From Flaccisagitta enflata (Eukaryota > Chaetognatha > Sagittoidea > Aphragmophora): a stretch of 64,000 nucleotides of DNA. Position 1 is the stretch's first letter; every line of letters starts with the position of its first letter. The translations under genes were made by a program, and so were the position numbers. The stretch is taken from NCBI GenBank assembly GCA_965153355.1, contig OZ231128.1, positions 12,586,001 through 12,650,000 on the forward strand, given 5' to 3'. The notes beneath the pieces were generated by a model. It was not told the origin of the DNA and did no database searches. It worked only from the letters and a program-made list of their open reading frames with translations. Below are positions 1 to 11,865 of this stretch, piece by piece.

Positions 1-955
1 CCCAGACAAATGACTTTGGAAACTCGATTTCCTTTTTTCACTGCAACTGCTTTGTGAGAACTCAATCCTGCTCCTTTTCCGTAAAAATCCGGCGGAAGTC
101 GCTGACTTTCCATCCAAGTGGAAGTTGCCGTGTTGTAAAGCATCACCAAATCGGAGGCGCCTTTGCTCCGATAATCCTCTGCACCTCCCAACAACATGAT
201 TTGCTTATGACTGACAAACGTGAGAGTGTGATATGCGACTGTTTGTGAGGGGCCAAACCCTTTCAATTCTGTCCACGTATTTGTTTGTAGATCGAGCATG
301 TAGAAATCCCTCAGTAAGCCGGACCCTCCTCTTCCTCCATGAATGTAAACTTGCGTTCCTAGTTTGGCACACCCGTAGTCCAAGCGAGGCTTCGGCGCTG
401 GTCCTTTTGAGACCAACGATGAAAAAGATTTGGTTTTCAGATTGAATTTCATAATCTGATTTGTTTGGCCAAAATCCGTCCAATCTCCGCCTTCCAAGTA
501 TTTCTCTTCACGGTCGTTAAAACTTAACCCGAATCCAAAGTACAAATCGTCTTCGTGTTTCCATCCAACTGACCCTTCACGTGGCCTAGGCAAATCTCCT
601 CTGATCTCAACTCGGCGGAATTCGCCGCCTAAAGAAAGACTCGAAATCCTATTGGTGTGACCTGACCTGCCGCACCAACCGCCAAAAAGAATAACATGGT
701 CGTCATCGACAACGCTGGCGGGTCTGATGGATCCGGGATGAATCTCTCCCTTGGCGCGGACCTCGATCCAAGATTTCTCATCGACGTTGTAAATATGGAT
801 CAAATTTGGATTCCTAGGGAATCCATCCTCGTCATAGCCGCCCCACGCGATAACTTTATTACCGATGCATTCGGCCATCATCTGATCTCCTTTCTGGAAT
901 CCCGACGCCGAATCTGTACTGTAGAACTGCAGTGGAATCGGTGACGAGACCAAAT
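1..955 (-). CDS. Kelch-repeat exon of the HEPN-NACHT gene (3' partial)
   Basis: Read on the minus strand this exon stays open from an acceptor (pyrimidine-rich tract ending CTCAG, exon base 955) to the window edge, about 317 codons with no stop. It encodes a beta-propeller of about five kelch blades. The Gly-Gly turns are visible as IAWGGYDEDG, ILFGGWCGRSG, IHGGRGGSGLLRDFYMLDL and MLLGGAEDYRS, each followed by the typical aromatic/Trp positions (KSWIEV, NTWTEL, STWMES). Kelch propellers are protein-binding modules. The phase-1 donor at 1261 and this acceptor join to a GAT codon, which makes it the C-terminal part of the NACHT protein upstream. An in-frame Met-Met near 870 could also start a separate protein, but the phase match and splice sites favour fusion. 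The gene continues beyond position 1. Confidence 0.8.
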
Positions 956-1260
<305 letters not shown>

Positions 1261-4132
1261 CGTATACTTCCGGTTTTCTGAAGAGCACAATCTTCGAATT
1301 AGCTGCTATGTGCTTCTTGATGAGGCCTTTGGGAATGCAAAACTGGACGAAGTCCTCTCCTTTAACCAGAAATGGGCCACACTTGAAAGGCTTGACCTCG
1401 GGCCAGTTTTGCTGAGAACTTTGATGATCAAGCAATTTAATTACGGCCTCTCTCTTTTGTGCCTTTTTCGGAGATTTGCAAGTAGTGCATGTGATTATTC
1501 CATCCTTGAGATGAGATTTGAGGTATTTTGACTTCAATGTTTTTATCAAATTAGCATTGCATGGAATGTTCAGGCTTTGGATGACGCCTATGACTTCACA
1601 TAAAACATCATGTAAAATAAAGGACTCATGATGCACTCTGCAATCAAACTGAATGATCTCGCAAAAGATTTGAGCAATGCTCCATTCACTGGCACGTTTG
1701 CAACTACGCAAAAAATGTGTCGTGACTTCCACAACTCTCTTGCCCAGGTCATCCCTGCTTATACCGCCGCTGCAAAGTTGCCCCATGATACACCGAAAAA
1801 CCGAAAGATGAGCTTCTTTCAACTTGTTCTGACCATCTTGTGTGGGAATTGGGACCATTGAGTGACTGCCAAAAATTGAGACTGTATATTCTCGTATATT
1901 TCGATGATGGAACAAAATTTGTACTCTTTGTCCATCTTTCTTCCGATCTAGGATGTCAAGACGAAGCAGAAAATTTTGATCATCATCTGAAACACCTGTT
2001 TCAGTTAACTCAGCCCTCAGGGTTTCTTCATCCAAATTTTGAAAACCCACAAATGAATTTCCATTACAGACAAATATGGCATGACCCAGTTTTGCAAGCA
2101 GGTCTTTCTTCTCTCGCATCACTTGGGTCAAGCTCGTTGACACCAATGCCTTGCTCCTTTTATCAAGCTTCTGAAGATCTGTGGCACGTTCAGGCTTGGC
2201 CAAAGAAACTTCAAGATCCTTCATTTCTGTTGACTTCAAAATGACTGAAAAAAGCGCTTCAATGATGTCTGACTCACTCTTCACATTTCCATCAAATGTG
2301 TCATCGTCAAAAAGACGACAAATCATCGCGGCATTGATAGGGATAGGGAGAGCAGCTCTGATCGCGACGTTATCTTTCCATGAGTTCAGGAGCAATTGAC
2401 GCTTCTGCTCAGCCAATTTGCCACTGAACGGAAACTTTTGAATGAACAAATTGCACTGATCATGGTTTAGATCATTCATTCTGAACTCTGTGGCCTGTGA
2501 TATGGTTGTGCCAATGATGGGTTTTCCTTCTTCCCTAGTGAGCATGATGAAGGTGCTTTTGGAAAAGCGTTGTTGACTGTTAATGATAAATCTCTCTGCT
2601 TCAAAATGTGATTGACTTTCATCAATCCCATCTAGCATCCATACCAACCTCTCCTGATGTGTACGTAATGCCTCTTCAATGGCCTTCAACTCTGCATCAC
2701 AGTATTTACCAAGTAATACTTGATACTGAATGAGCACATTTTCAAACAAGCTTTTGTTGAAATCAACTTGTTTCATGTCAAGTCTGAGAACGGCATAACA
2801 ATCTAGGAGGTATTTGCCCTTTCCCCATTGCTGCATGAATTTTTTTGCAGCTGTGGTTTTGCCTCTCCCACCGGCAGCAACAATCAAGATCAATCGCCTC
2901 CCATGTTTGAGGCTTGCTTCAATAACCTCACCCATTGTATTGAAATGAATCTGTACAAAGTTATCACCCTCAGAAGAAATACTACTAGCGTCTGAGTCAG
3001 ATTCCAATGGGGCCTCAGAATCTGAGTCAGAATTCGTCCCACCAATAGTTGGAAATTCCACTTCAGCCTTTGATGCGCTAGAACCCCTTTTTTGGTCAGA
3101 TTTGTTTGGAGCAACATCCTTTTCTCTTTCCTTTGTGTCCTGTGACACTGAAAATGAAAGTGATGATGTGGATGTGGATGCTGATGTTTTGTTCATCTCT
3201 GAAGATTCTTCTCCTAGCTCTTCCATCAATACAGTATCAAAGGGATCAACATTATCTTTATCAAACATGCGTCGCATTGATTGATTCAGCACCGCCTCTG
3301 ACAGATCCATCAATGTTGAAGATGCTGGAATCCGGATGGTAGACAGATTTGTCACAATGTGATTTTGAAGGGTATCACGAAAATCTTCAAGAATTTCTAT
3401 GGCCGGGGTTTGATGCTCAGACTTTGTACTCTTTTCCAACTGCTCAACTCTTTCCTTGAGGTCTTTATGGTGTTTGCTATGGTCATCACACCACTTTGAC
3501 ATATCTTCCAGTCTTTGGATGATTTTCTCAAGGCCTTTTTGCATCGTTTGTATTTCCGGATCTTGAATGTCGCCCTCCTTTACTTTCAGATAGCACTGCG
3601 TCCATTTTTGAACATACTTGGCCTCTTCATCAAACATACACTTCACCATGTCAAAAATTTCAGCAAACATTCGTTCAAACTCTTTTCTGTCTAGTTTCAA
3701 ACTCGTCCCATGGGCAACAGCATTTCTCAACTCCTTCACTTTCCCAAATACCGCTCTATGTTTGTCAGTGCCAAGTTTCTCGAGTATGTGACCGATGATG
3801 GTTGTGTCAAGCTCGGTGAAAACTGCCACCTGAACCCCGCCAACTTCCATTTTTGGTTGCTTACCGAAGAACCGATATTGCTTCATGTGAGCCTGATTTT
3901 CAGTATGCCATTTGACCCAAAGCTCTCCATTGTTCCATGGCTCCCTGTACTCCTTTTCAATCAACATCATGACAAAATCCTGGCCCATGATGGAGGCTAT
4001 TTTAATTGCAACATCAAGTCTTACTCGCATTTGATGTTCCTCATCATAGATACCAAGATGGAGTGGAGAGAAAGCAGAAACTCCGGCCAAAGTGGAGGAT
4101 GTAACTGCTGTTGTGTTTGTTGTTGTTGATGC

Positions 4133-4209
<77 letters not shown>

Positions 4210-5068
4210 TTGTTTTTGTTGTTGTTGTAGCTGTTGTTGAGGATGTTGCCGTTGATGTTGATGTTGGCAATGATGATGATGATGATGATAATGATGATGA
4301 TGATGATGATGACAATGTTGTTACCATCCCTGCAAGCCCGGCCAATGATAAAGATGATGTTGATGATGATAATGATGATGATGATGACAACGTTGTTTTT
4401 GTTGGAATTCCTACTGGTAAAACTGCTGAGGTTAGAGCAGTTCTTTCAGTTGCAATTGTTGCTTGACTATTTGGTGGTGTCGGCGTCGTTGAATTGGGAG
4501 GATCCTCTACTGGTGCTGAAGAGCTTGAAGTGGAGGTAGAAGTGGATATGTTTGTGGCAGTAGGATGGGTCATAATCATGGTTGGAACTTGAACCACCAC
4601 ATTGCTCACTGATGGGGCACTGCTTACTGCCAAAGTCTCTGATATGACATTGTCAGACGGTGCAGGATTGACAGTTGTTTTATCAGCGGAGCAAGGTATA
4701 ACGGGACAGGACAAAGATTCAGATGACTGCTGCGCAGTTACAGTTGTCTCTGTTAAGCCCGCTATGGATGGGAGATTTATATCAGAGTCTGGTATCGCTA
4801 CCGCATCTGTCATGGATGGGATCTTTGATCCAGTTGAGGCTGTGGTGGTTTGTGGGGGAGCTTGTGTAACATTCGCATGGGTAACGTCCTTGCCATCAAC
4901 AAAAGACACACTCTGTAAATTGCGAGTTGTTGACAACGTTGATGTGTCAGGGTATGGCGTTTTGTATACATTTTGAATGTCTGCTGCTGTTAATGTAGGT
5001 TTTTGAGTGGGTTCCTTTGTTTTTCCCACATCCATTGCTGACAAGCTGTTGGGATTTGAGGCTGCCAT
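1261..5068 (-). CDS. HEPN-NACHT NLR-like protein, large 5' coding exon
   Basis: A 1,269-codon open exon starting at ATG 5068, with an in-frame TAA 36 nt upstream. Residues 1-335 are Ser/Thr-rich low complexity, including poly-Ser (about 220-270) and a poly-Thr run (about 283-319). Residues about 335-475 resemble the DZIP3-type HEPN domain, with the motif ELRNAVAHG (R-x4-H) near residue 447. A coiled, charged linker and an acidic Ser/Asp stretch (about 680-705) follow. The NACHT P-loop NTPase has Walker A AAGGRGKTT (about 730) and Walker B LVWMLDGIDES (about 810). The remainder is a helical NACHT-associated region. HEPN-NACHT proteins are expanded in many marine invertebrates and are thought to act in innate immune sensing; no function is shown here. 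The exon ends in phase 1 at GTATACG|GTAAAT and joins the kelch exon. Confidence 0.85.
4085..4395 (-). repeat. Coding GTT/GCT and ATG trinucleotide repeats (poly-Thr, poly-Ser)
   Basis: Plus-strand (GTT)n with GCT interruptions at about 4120-4245 reads on the coding strand as Thr and Ala codons. (ATG)n runs at about 4268-4315 and 4360-4390 read as Ser codons. These in-frame triplet repeats make the Thr- and Ser-homopolymers of the NACHT protein N-terminus and are probably length-polymorphic. Confidence 0.85.
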
Positions 5069-5099
5069 TGCTGCTTCATCAAGTGCTTTGTCGAGTAGT

Positions 5100-5640
5100 T
5101 AGGGTCACAATGCGACGAAGGTAATTGTTTTGTTAGATCTTTCTAGATTTCTTTTTGATATTCAGATGAATGTGTGGCTTTTTTAAATGTTTAACTTTCT
5201 TAAATGTTTTACGCTCTTGAATTTTCACCTTCCTAAATGTGTAAATATCTTAAATGTGTGACCTTATTAGATTTGACTTTTTTAAATGTTTTACTTTCTT
5301 GAGTGTGTGACTATCTTAAATTTGTGACTTTCATTAATGTGTGACTTTCTTAAATTCGTGACTTAATGTGCGGTTTCCTTAAATGTTTAACTTTGTTCAA
5401 TGTTTCACTTTCTTAAATGTGTGACCTTGAATGGGACTTTCTTTAATGTTTTACTTTCTCAAATGTGTGATTATCTTGAATTTGTGACTTTCTTTAACGT
5501 GTGACTTCCTTATGTTTCATAAATGTGTGACTTTCTTTAATGTGTGACTTCCTTATGTTTCATAAATGTGTGACTTTCTTGAATGTGTGACTTTCTTTAT
5601 TGTTTGACTTTCTAATCGCTTTTCAATGCAAAAATTGAAG
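5100..5640. repeat. Degenerate tandem repeat, about 20-25 bp unit
   Basis: Some 20 imperfect copies of a TGTGACTTTCTTAAATG-like unit, AT-rich, just upstream of the HEPN-NACHT start codon. It therefore occupies the presumed promoter or 5' leader region of that gene. No clear core-promoter element could be picked out. Confidence 0.75.
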
Positions 5641-5873
5641 ATTGTCATTGGGAAATTGTTTGAAGAATATGAAAAAGGAGCAGCCTTCTCAATGCTTCGA
5701 TGAATGTTCTTCTCCGTATGATTGTTGCAGTATCGATAGCTGAGAAATGGTCAAAAAAAAATTGCCAATATTTTTTAGTTTAGGTATAGTGAAGGATATT
5801 GTTCCATTTGGCAAACAGATAGATTCAAGAATCTAGAATTGAATGGACGTTAAAAGCGGCTAATTTCATCATG

Positions 5874-6041
5874 CAGTTGAACCCCGCAATAACGGATGAC
5901 AAGGGACTAATGAATTTTATCAAATATTGGCTTATATCCAATATAAGAAATGAAAGAAAATTATTAGAAGGGATCAAGGCTTTGAATGCGCTATAGACGG
6001 ATTTCTGTTGCTTTTGACTCCGTTAAAGCGGGGTGTAACTG
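5874..6041. mobile_element. MITE-like element, CAGTTGAACCCCGC termini, copy 1
   Basis: 168 bp bounded by CAGTTGAACCCCGC and its near inverse GCGGGGTGTAACTG. The interior has the same layout as the copy at 6811-7000. The ends resemble the CAGT-GAACC ends of Tc1/mariner-type short elements. Confidence 0.6.
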
Positions 6042-6810
6042 TATTTGTAGAGCACCATCATTCCAAGGACTTGCATTACCTGCTCTGTATTTATTTGTGA
6101 CGATTTGGGCACTTTGCGGTGCAGTCACGATCCTCATGCAGAGTATCTATTTCAGTTTTAGCACTTTGTAGGAACAAGAATCGAATCACTCGATGTTGGC
6201 AAAGTAGTTAGAAAATCTGGATGGTTAACATTCAATGTACAAAACACTATTTGTGTATATATCATGGTTTGCATCAATCCAAATGAATGGCAATGAATAG
6301 AATATAGTATGCAACAATTAGTTGGTTAAATCACAGCCAGTGGTAATGTTACAAAAATGGTCAAAATCCAACTTTTGAAAACTAGAATGCGATTTGCAGA
6401 TTTATAATCCTGATAAGATTATTAGAAGCTTGACATATCGCACTGTACACTTGTATGAAACAATGAAAATTGTTCTTAATGCGTACTTTATTATAACGCA
6501 TGTCAAAAGAATTATTTCTTATGAAAAATCCAAAATACTCAATGTGAAATGTGAAACTTCCGGAATTTTATCTGGATTATGAATTGATTATGAATCTGCA
6601 ATTCACATTCTGTTGCATGAAAACTCGATTTTTAGCATTACAGCTAGCTGTAATTTTAACAAGCATTCATAGTAAACAGCATTTTGTTTATTACCAGTGG
6701 GTTGTATCAACGCCAACCATATGATAAATATATACACATTAGTGTTTTGTCCACTGACTGTTATCTTTTGGTGTTGCCGGTTCAAGGAACATTTATCTGC
6801 AGATGATGTG
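6042..6810. other. AT-rich intergenic stretch, no gene seen
   Basis: No convincing coding sequence, conserved motif or tandem repeat on either strand. Short open frames have no recognisable protein character. Confidence 0.5.
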
Positions 6811-7000
6811 CAGTTAAACCTCGCTCTAACAGATTTCAACTTTTCAAGGGACTAATAAGTTTTATCTGTTTTAGGCGGAATTTTGTTATTGACAATATAA
6901 GAAATAAAAGAAAATGAGAGAAAATGAAGAGACCATGAATTTCCACCTGTTATAAGCGGAATTCTGTTGCTGGCGGGTCTGTTAGAGCGGTGTTCAACTG
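6811..7000. mobile_element. MITE-like element, CAGTTAAACCTCGC termini, copy 2
   Basis: 190 bp bounded by CAGTTAAACCTCGCTC and GAGCGGTGTTCAACTG. It is a diverged relative of 5874-6041: both carry an internal GGGACTAAT, an ATATAAGAAAT segment and a right half ending in an inverted CAGTTGAAC. Confidence 0.6.
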
Positions 7001-7215
7001 TATTGTATTCGAGAATGAATGCTTTCTATTTTCCTTCAAAATTTTGGTTGAGTATTTTTCGTATATTTTGTGTGCATTGAAAGAGGAAACAAGGCCAACG
7101 CGTTACAAGTTGCGTGCAGTCTTGAATACTAAAAGACTAAAAGACCAAAAGACCAAAAGACAAAACAACTAAAAGCAGGAGCAGTAATGCAAAAAACGCC
7201 CAAAAACGCCAAAAA

Positions 7216-7302
7216 AAGCTAACGCGGACCAACTGACCGACCAACAGACTGACCGACCGACCGACATAGCGGTTCATAGAGTGGCGTAGCACGCGACTAA
7301 AA
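7216..7302 (+). mobile_element. Hairpin-tail element end (degraded)
   Basis: A run of GACCGACC-type tetranucleotides followed by CATAGAGTGGCGTAGCACGC and GACTAAAAA. This is a decayed copy of the 3' end signature shared with 7445-7772, 28290-28370, 43910-44143 and 54290-54516. Confidence 0.6.
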
Positions 7303-7444
7303 AGGCGCAAAAAAGATGTTTTAAAAAGTCAAATAAAAAGTACAAAATCATCACTTTTGTGAGCGAAGAAACGAGAGTAAAAAACGAGCAAAAGGATTCT
7401 GATACCGAAATCAACGAGTGACTTAATGTGGTTCTCAAGCAGGT

Positions 7445-7772
7445 CCAGATTGAGAACAAGGCCGGATGCACGGATACCCAAGTCGCGTACAAGTAGGCAG
7501 GGGCAGTGACTGGGCCGATCAACCATGTGCGAGGCCCGAGGCTACGGTTGCCGCGAGGCCCCTGTATTTATAACAAGGTCGGATATTCGGCTACCAAAGT
7601 GTGCGGGTGGGCAGGGGCCTTATTTGAGGTCACTGGATGATTTAGGCAGGATCAGTGAGAAATAAAATCTTAAGTAAAATGGGGACTAACCAACTGACCA
7701 ACCGACCAACCGACGGACGGACGGACAAAGGTGCTTGTGCTTGTAGAGTCCCGTGCTGCAACTAAAAAGTAA
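7445..7772 (+). mobile_element. Hairpin-tail short interspersed element
   Basis: The body contains GGCCGGATGCACGGATACC and GGGTGGGCAGGGGC motifs and a TTTGAGGTCACTGGATGATT segment that recurs at 54,370. Next come CCGACGGACGGACGGACAAA and a degraded stem-loop (AGTCCCGTGCTGCAACT) ending in AAAAA. The class is unresolved; the 3' hairpin plus A-run suggests a SINE-like or Helitron-like element. Confidence 0.6.
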
Positions 7773-7989
7773 CCTGGGGTTACAATATTGTTGTGGACGG
7801 GTTGGCAGGGGCGTCCAACCACTATCCACGCTCTCCCTCACAGACAAAATGTCACAAGAAGTATCTAAAACGATTGTTTTTTCACTCAATCATTATGGCA
7901 AACTGACAGACCCATGGACCACCGGACAAAGCCTCTTTGGCGGTTTTATGTCTTGTCTTCAAACCTTAGGCCCCTAGTTAACATTTGAG

Positions 7990-8062
7990 ATTTTTAGTCG
8001 TGTGCACGAGACTACACCCCGCTTAGTCCATCTGTCGGTTGGTCCGTAGGTTGGTCGGTCCC
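7990..8062 (-). mobile_element. Hairpin-tail element end, inverted
   Basis: TTTTTAGTCGTGTGCACGAG is followed by ACT and GGTCGG/GGTCCG tetranucleotides. This is the same terminus as at 7750-7772, in the opposite orientation. Confidence 0.55.
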
Positions 8063-8365
8063 CATTTTACTTTTTTTATGAATTATATTTTAGGGTAAAC
8101 TAAGCCATTCTAAGTCATTCTAAGTCAATCTGTAAGTCTCACACGCGGCTTATAGGTGTTGGCCTTGTTGTCCTAGGGCCTGTTATAAACACTTTAAAAG
8201 ACATAAGATTTGATGTGAAAATGTGCACCAAAGCTGGATTTGGAATTTTGTACCAGGGGCCCCATCCACCTTCAACCTTACTTAGTCTAAAAGTCAGTTT
8301 TTTTCCTCTTCTTTTTCTTTTTTTTTCTCTTCCTTTTTTTTCTTTCTCATCGCCTTCCTTTTTGG

Positions 8366-8915
8366 GCAGCGGCCCCAAAGGGCCGATGTCCTGTAGGACA
8401 CAGGGGTGGACCATTACGTACGTCTGTCCGTACGTACGTACGTCCCCCCCCCGAGGCCCCTCTCGGGCCCCAAATTAGCCCTCTCAAGCCCAAAATCAGC
8501 CCACTCAGGCAAAAAATCAGTCCTCTGAGGCCCAAAATTAGCTCCCCCTGAGGCCCCTTTCAGGCCCCAAAATAGCCCTCTCAAGCCCAAAATCAGCCGA
8601 CTCAGGCCAAAAATCAGTCCTCTGAGGCACAAAATTAGCTCCCCCCCCCCGGCCCCTCTCAGGCCCCAAATTAGTCCTCTCAAGCCCAAAATCAGCCCAC
8701 TCAGCCAAAAATCAGTCGTTTGAGGCCTAAAATTAGCTCTTCAAGGCCCTTAATCAGCCTTGTCAGGACAGACGTACGTAATGGTTCACCCCTGTGTCCT
8801 ACAGGACATCGGTCCTTTGGGGCCGCTGCCCTGCTCTCACACCACTTCTTCAGCTATCACTCCAAGCAGGGCATCGGGTACCGCTGACCATGTGCAATCC
8901 TTGGATGACTTGTTT
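8366..8915. mobile_element. Foldback-like element copy a
   Basis: The left end GGGCAGCGGCCCCAAAGGGC continues with CCTGTAGGACACAGGGG and an ACGTACGT tract. The right end mirrors it (CCCCTGTGTCCTACAGGAC, then TTTGGGGCCGCTGCCC) and adds CCCTGCTC...AGCAGGGCATCGGGTACC. The core (about 8450-8760) is a tandem repeat of GAGGCCCAAAATTAGC-type units. Inverted ends around a minisatellite core are the foldback (FB) architecture. There is no coding sequence. Confidence 0.75.
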
Positions 8916-8981
8916 CCTCTTCTCTTCCCTCTTCTCTTTTTTCTCCCCTTTTCTCTCTTTTTTCTCCCCTTTTCTCTCTTT

Positions 8982-9165
8982 TTAGTCGCGGACGAGCGAC
9001 TCTATAAGAGGCTTTGTCCGTCCGTCCGTCCGTTGGTCCGTTGGTCCGTTGGTACGTCGGTGAGCACGAGTTGAAAAGTGGGAAAACGCGCATTTCCGCC
9101 CCTGCCCACCCGTCCGCGACTGGTATTGGCCGTGTATCCGGCCTTGTTTCTTCTCTCCTTCCCCT
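8982..9165 (-). mobile_element. Hairpin-tail element, inverted copy
   Basis: Starts TTTTTAGTCGCGGACGAGCG, a stem AGTCGC/GCGACT around GGACGA. CTATAAGAGGCTTTGTCCGT and GTCC repeats follow, then the body motifs GCCCCTGCCCACCCGTCCGC and GGCCGTGTATCCGGCC. This is one of the best-preserved copies. Confidence 0.7.
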
Positions 9166-9239
9166 TCTTTCTTTTTTCCCCTCAAAGCGCGAGGCCCCCC
9201 CAAAGCGCGAAGCCTGAGGCTAAGCCTCATTAGCCTACT

Positions 9240-10116
9240 TGTTGATCGGGCTCAGGTCAGTGATAAGATGAAACAAGCATTTGGGCATGTAACTAAAAAA
9301 AAGTATGTGAAAAAAAGAAAGTGGTTTGGATGAGACAAAAACGAGGCCGAGGCTCGGGGCAAATTAGAACAGCAGGATAAGGGCAGCGCAGTAACGCTCA
9401 AAACCATTAGCAATGAAGGATCATTAATACCAGTGGACCGACTGACGGAACGGCAAAGAAGCTTATACTGACACGATCTTGCGGCTCAAAAAAGGGTGAC
9501 TAATGGAACAACGGAGTAACCGACACAGTAACTTATACGGTTGCGGTCTTGTGGTTCAAAAAAAAAAGGGCGACTGACGGAACGACAAAGTAACTGACTC
9601 AGAAGCTTATACGGTCGCGATCTTGCGGCTCAAAAAAGAGCGTTGTATCCTGATTTAGTCGTTGTCACGATCGAGAACAAAAATGATTTCTGACCCGCAT
9701 GAGAAGCAGTGATCGTTTGCCGGTCGCTGTTGATCGGGATATGACCACTTTCATTGTCATTTTAAATCATTTTTAGTAATGCCATATTACGAAGTGGTTT
9801 ATTCTCACTCTGGAAAGAGCAAAAAGAACAAAACTTCTGCCGTAACTTTCGAAAACCACTCAGGGCATCATCCACAGAAGCAGAAAAAAAGAGAGAGGGG
9901 AAAAGGGAATCTAAAGGGGAAGACTGAATAAGTTATAAACCCTGTCGGGCTTGAAGCTCTGTTGAGCTTGAAACTGGTTGACGATAACTCTTTGAGATTC
10001 TGCATCATACACTTATTGGTGGTGGCCCACCACCACTGGTGGCGTATGGATGTGGTCATGTGGTTGTACGCCCCTGCCCATCCATCCGCAACGAGTGTGT
10101 CCCCGCTTCACTTGTT

Positions 10117-10118
<2 letters not shown>
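9240..10118. repeat. Non-genic; three copies of a ~72-bp tandem at 9430-9640
   Basis: The repeated segment includes CTTATACGGTCGCGATCTTG and CGGCTCAAAAAAG at about 9460, 9532 and 9605. The rest of the stretch shows no gene. At 10,069-10,088 lies a hairpin-family body motif (CGCCCCTGCCCATCCATCCG). Confidence 0.6.

Positions 10119-10152
<34 letters not shown>
10119..10152. repeat. (TC)n microsatellite
   Basis: An uninterrupted CT dinucleotide run of about 34 bp. Confidence 0.9.
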
Positions 10153-10155
<3 letters not shown>

Positions 10156-10235
10156 TACTGTATTGGTCACGATTGCTTCCAATATGTTGCACAAGTAAAC
10201 AGTACTAAACACATCTGCACCAATCAGCACTCAGG

Positions 10236-10419
10236 ATGTGTTTCTAGTGAAGATGAAAAACGCGTTTGTTTAAAGAATTTCAACTGTCCCACAAGGGAGT
10301 GAGCGAAGTGAGTGAGTGAGCCCGTGAATGGAGCGTAGCGAGTGAGTGGAGTGAGCAACGAACGTAGTGAGCAACCGCGTGGCCCGTTAAAAACGCGATT
10401 GTCTTCGACTAGAAACGCG
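10236..10419. mobile_element. MITE family G (GTGTTTCTAGT termini)
   Basis: Left end ATGTGTTTCTAGTGAAGATG then AAAAACGCG; right end AAAACGCGATTGTCTTCGAC then TAGAAACGCG. The interior is the quasi-palindromic GAGTGAGCGAAGTGAGTGAG text shared with the copies near 17.9, 20.6, 23.7 and 50.7 kb. Non-coding. Confidence 0.7.
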
Positions 10420-10478
10420 CTCTCGCACTGCATTTACGGCACTAGTCTCACTAGTTCAGCCCCGCGCAGTTGTTGCTA

Positions 10479-10912
10479 CACTTTTTTTTTATATAAGAGA
10501 TCAGTTTATAAGAGACATGAGCCTGAGATTTGCCAAAATTTTAAGAACAAAATATGAAAAAGCCCAGGCTGAGATTTAGTTATGGCCATTTTCAAAAGAA
10601 CTTTTTTTTTTCAGTTTCTTATTTAAAACATGAATTGTATTCAAATTTTTCAGTAATATAAGTTTTTTATTATTAAAAATGACTTCTTTTTCTAATTTGC
10701 CTATGAAATCAGGCATTTAAAAAAAACATGATGATCATCAAGTTTATGATACAATTGTTTTAAATAAGTTATTTTTATACGATTTTTTATATTTGTAAAC
10801 ATCGAAGAAATTAAGAACACTTTAAGAGAATTTCAGGCTGAAAATGGCTGAAAAATTAAGAACACCCAGGCCGATTTAAAAAAAGTTGTCTCTTATTAAA
10901 AAAAAAAAAGTG
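10479..10912. mobile_element. TA-flanked [16 protein letters not shown] termini
   Basis: 434 bp. It begins TA|CACTTTTTTTTTATATAAGA and ends in a TCTCTTATT segment followed by an A-run and AAGTG|TA. The TA duplication and inverted ends indicate a Tc1/mariner-type non-autonomous element. The interior is AT-rich, with repeated TTAAGAACA and CAGGCTGA motifs in both halves. Confidence 0.7.
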
Positions 10913-10914
10913 TA

Positions 10915-11397
10915 CTTCATTGTTCCTTTGCCTTTGAACTTCCATTGTTCTTTTGTGTTTTTACTTGTATTCATTGTTCTTTTGCCTTTTGACATGCCCT
11001 TGGTCACTCACGTTTGTTTTCATTGTTCTTTTGCCTTTTAACTTGCCCATAACTACTCACGCTTGTTTTCATTATTGTTTTGCTTTATAACTTGCCCATA
11101 GCCACTTCCGCTTTTTTTCATTGTTGTTTTGCCTTTTAACTTGCGCTTAGCCACTCACGCTTGTCTTAATTGTTCTTTTGCCTTTTGACATGCCCTTGGC
11201 AAATCAGGCTTGTTTTCATTGTTCTGTGGCCTTGTGATTTTCCCTTAGCCACTCACACTTGTTTTCATTGTTCTTTTGCCTTCTAATTTGCCCTTAGCGA
11301 CTCAGGATTATTTTCATTGTTCTATGGTCTTTTAACTTGCCCTTAGCCACTCACGCTTGTTTTCATTGTTCTTTTGCCTTTGAACTTTGAATTTTCT
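10915..11397. repeat. ~50-bp minisatellite, left part
   Basis: About nine copies of a unit reading CTTAGCCACTCACGCTTG then TTTTCATTGTTCTTTTGCC. The array resumes at 11,840-12,055 on the other side of a foldback-like element, so the element probably inserted into a pre-existing array. Confidence 0.8.
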
Positions 11398-11865
11398 CCT
11401 CCTTCTTCTCCTCCTTCTTCTTCATACCCCCCTCCTTCCAGCCTCCAGGCCCATATTTCAGCCGCAAGGCCCACATCCCAGCCTCGAGGCCCAAATCCCA
11501 GTCTTGAGGCCCAAATCCCAGTCCTGAGGCCCAAATCCTAACCTCAAGGCCCAAATGCCAACCCCATGGCCCAAATTCAAGGAATTTGGGCCTCAAGACT
11601 GGGATTTAGGCCTCGAGGTTGGGATATGGGCCTAGAGGCTGGAATATGGGCCTGGAGGCTGAGGGGAGGGGGGGGCGGGTGTGGAGGAGAAGGAGGAGAA
11701 GGAGAAGGAGGAAAAAATTCCTCATATGTGTGAAAGCACAGGTCATCGACCCCTTCGGGGCCGCTGCCCTGCTCCCCCCTCAACTTTAACCACAACCTAC
11801 TTAAGCAGGGCATGGGTACGGCTGACCATCTTACGCTTTTGTGACTATTTAACTTGCCTCTAGCC
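11398..11865. mobile_element. Foldback-like element copy b, inside the minisatellite
   Basis: A CTCCTT-rich left arm leads to a core whose left half has GAGGCCCAAATCCCAG units and whose right half has them inverted (GGGCCTGGAGGCTGGAATAT). Then follow a GGAGAAGGA arm, CATATGTGTGAAAGCACAGG, CCTTCGGGGCCGCTGCCC, AAGCAGGGCATGGGTACGGC and the terminus CTTTTGTGACTATT. Confidence 0.7.
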
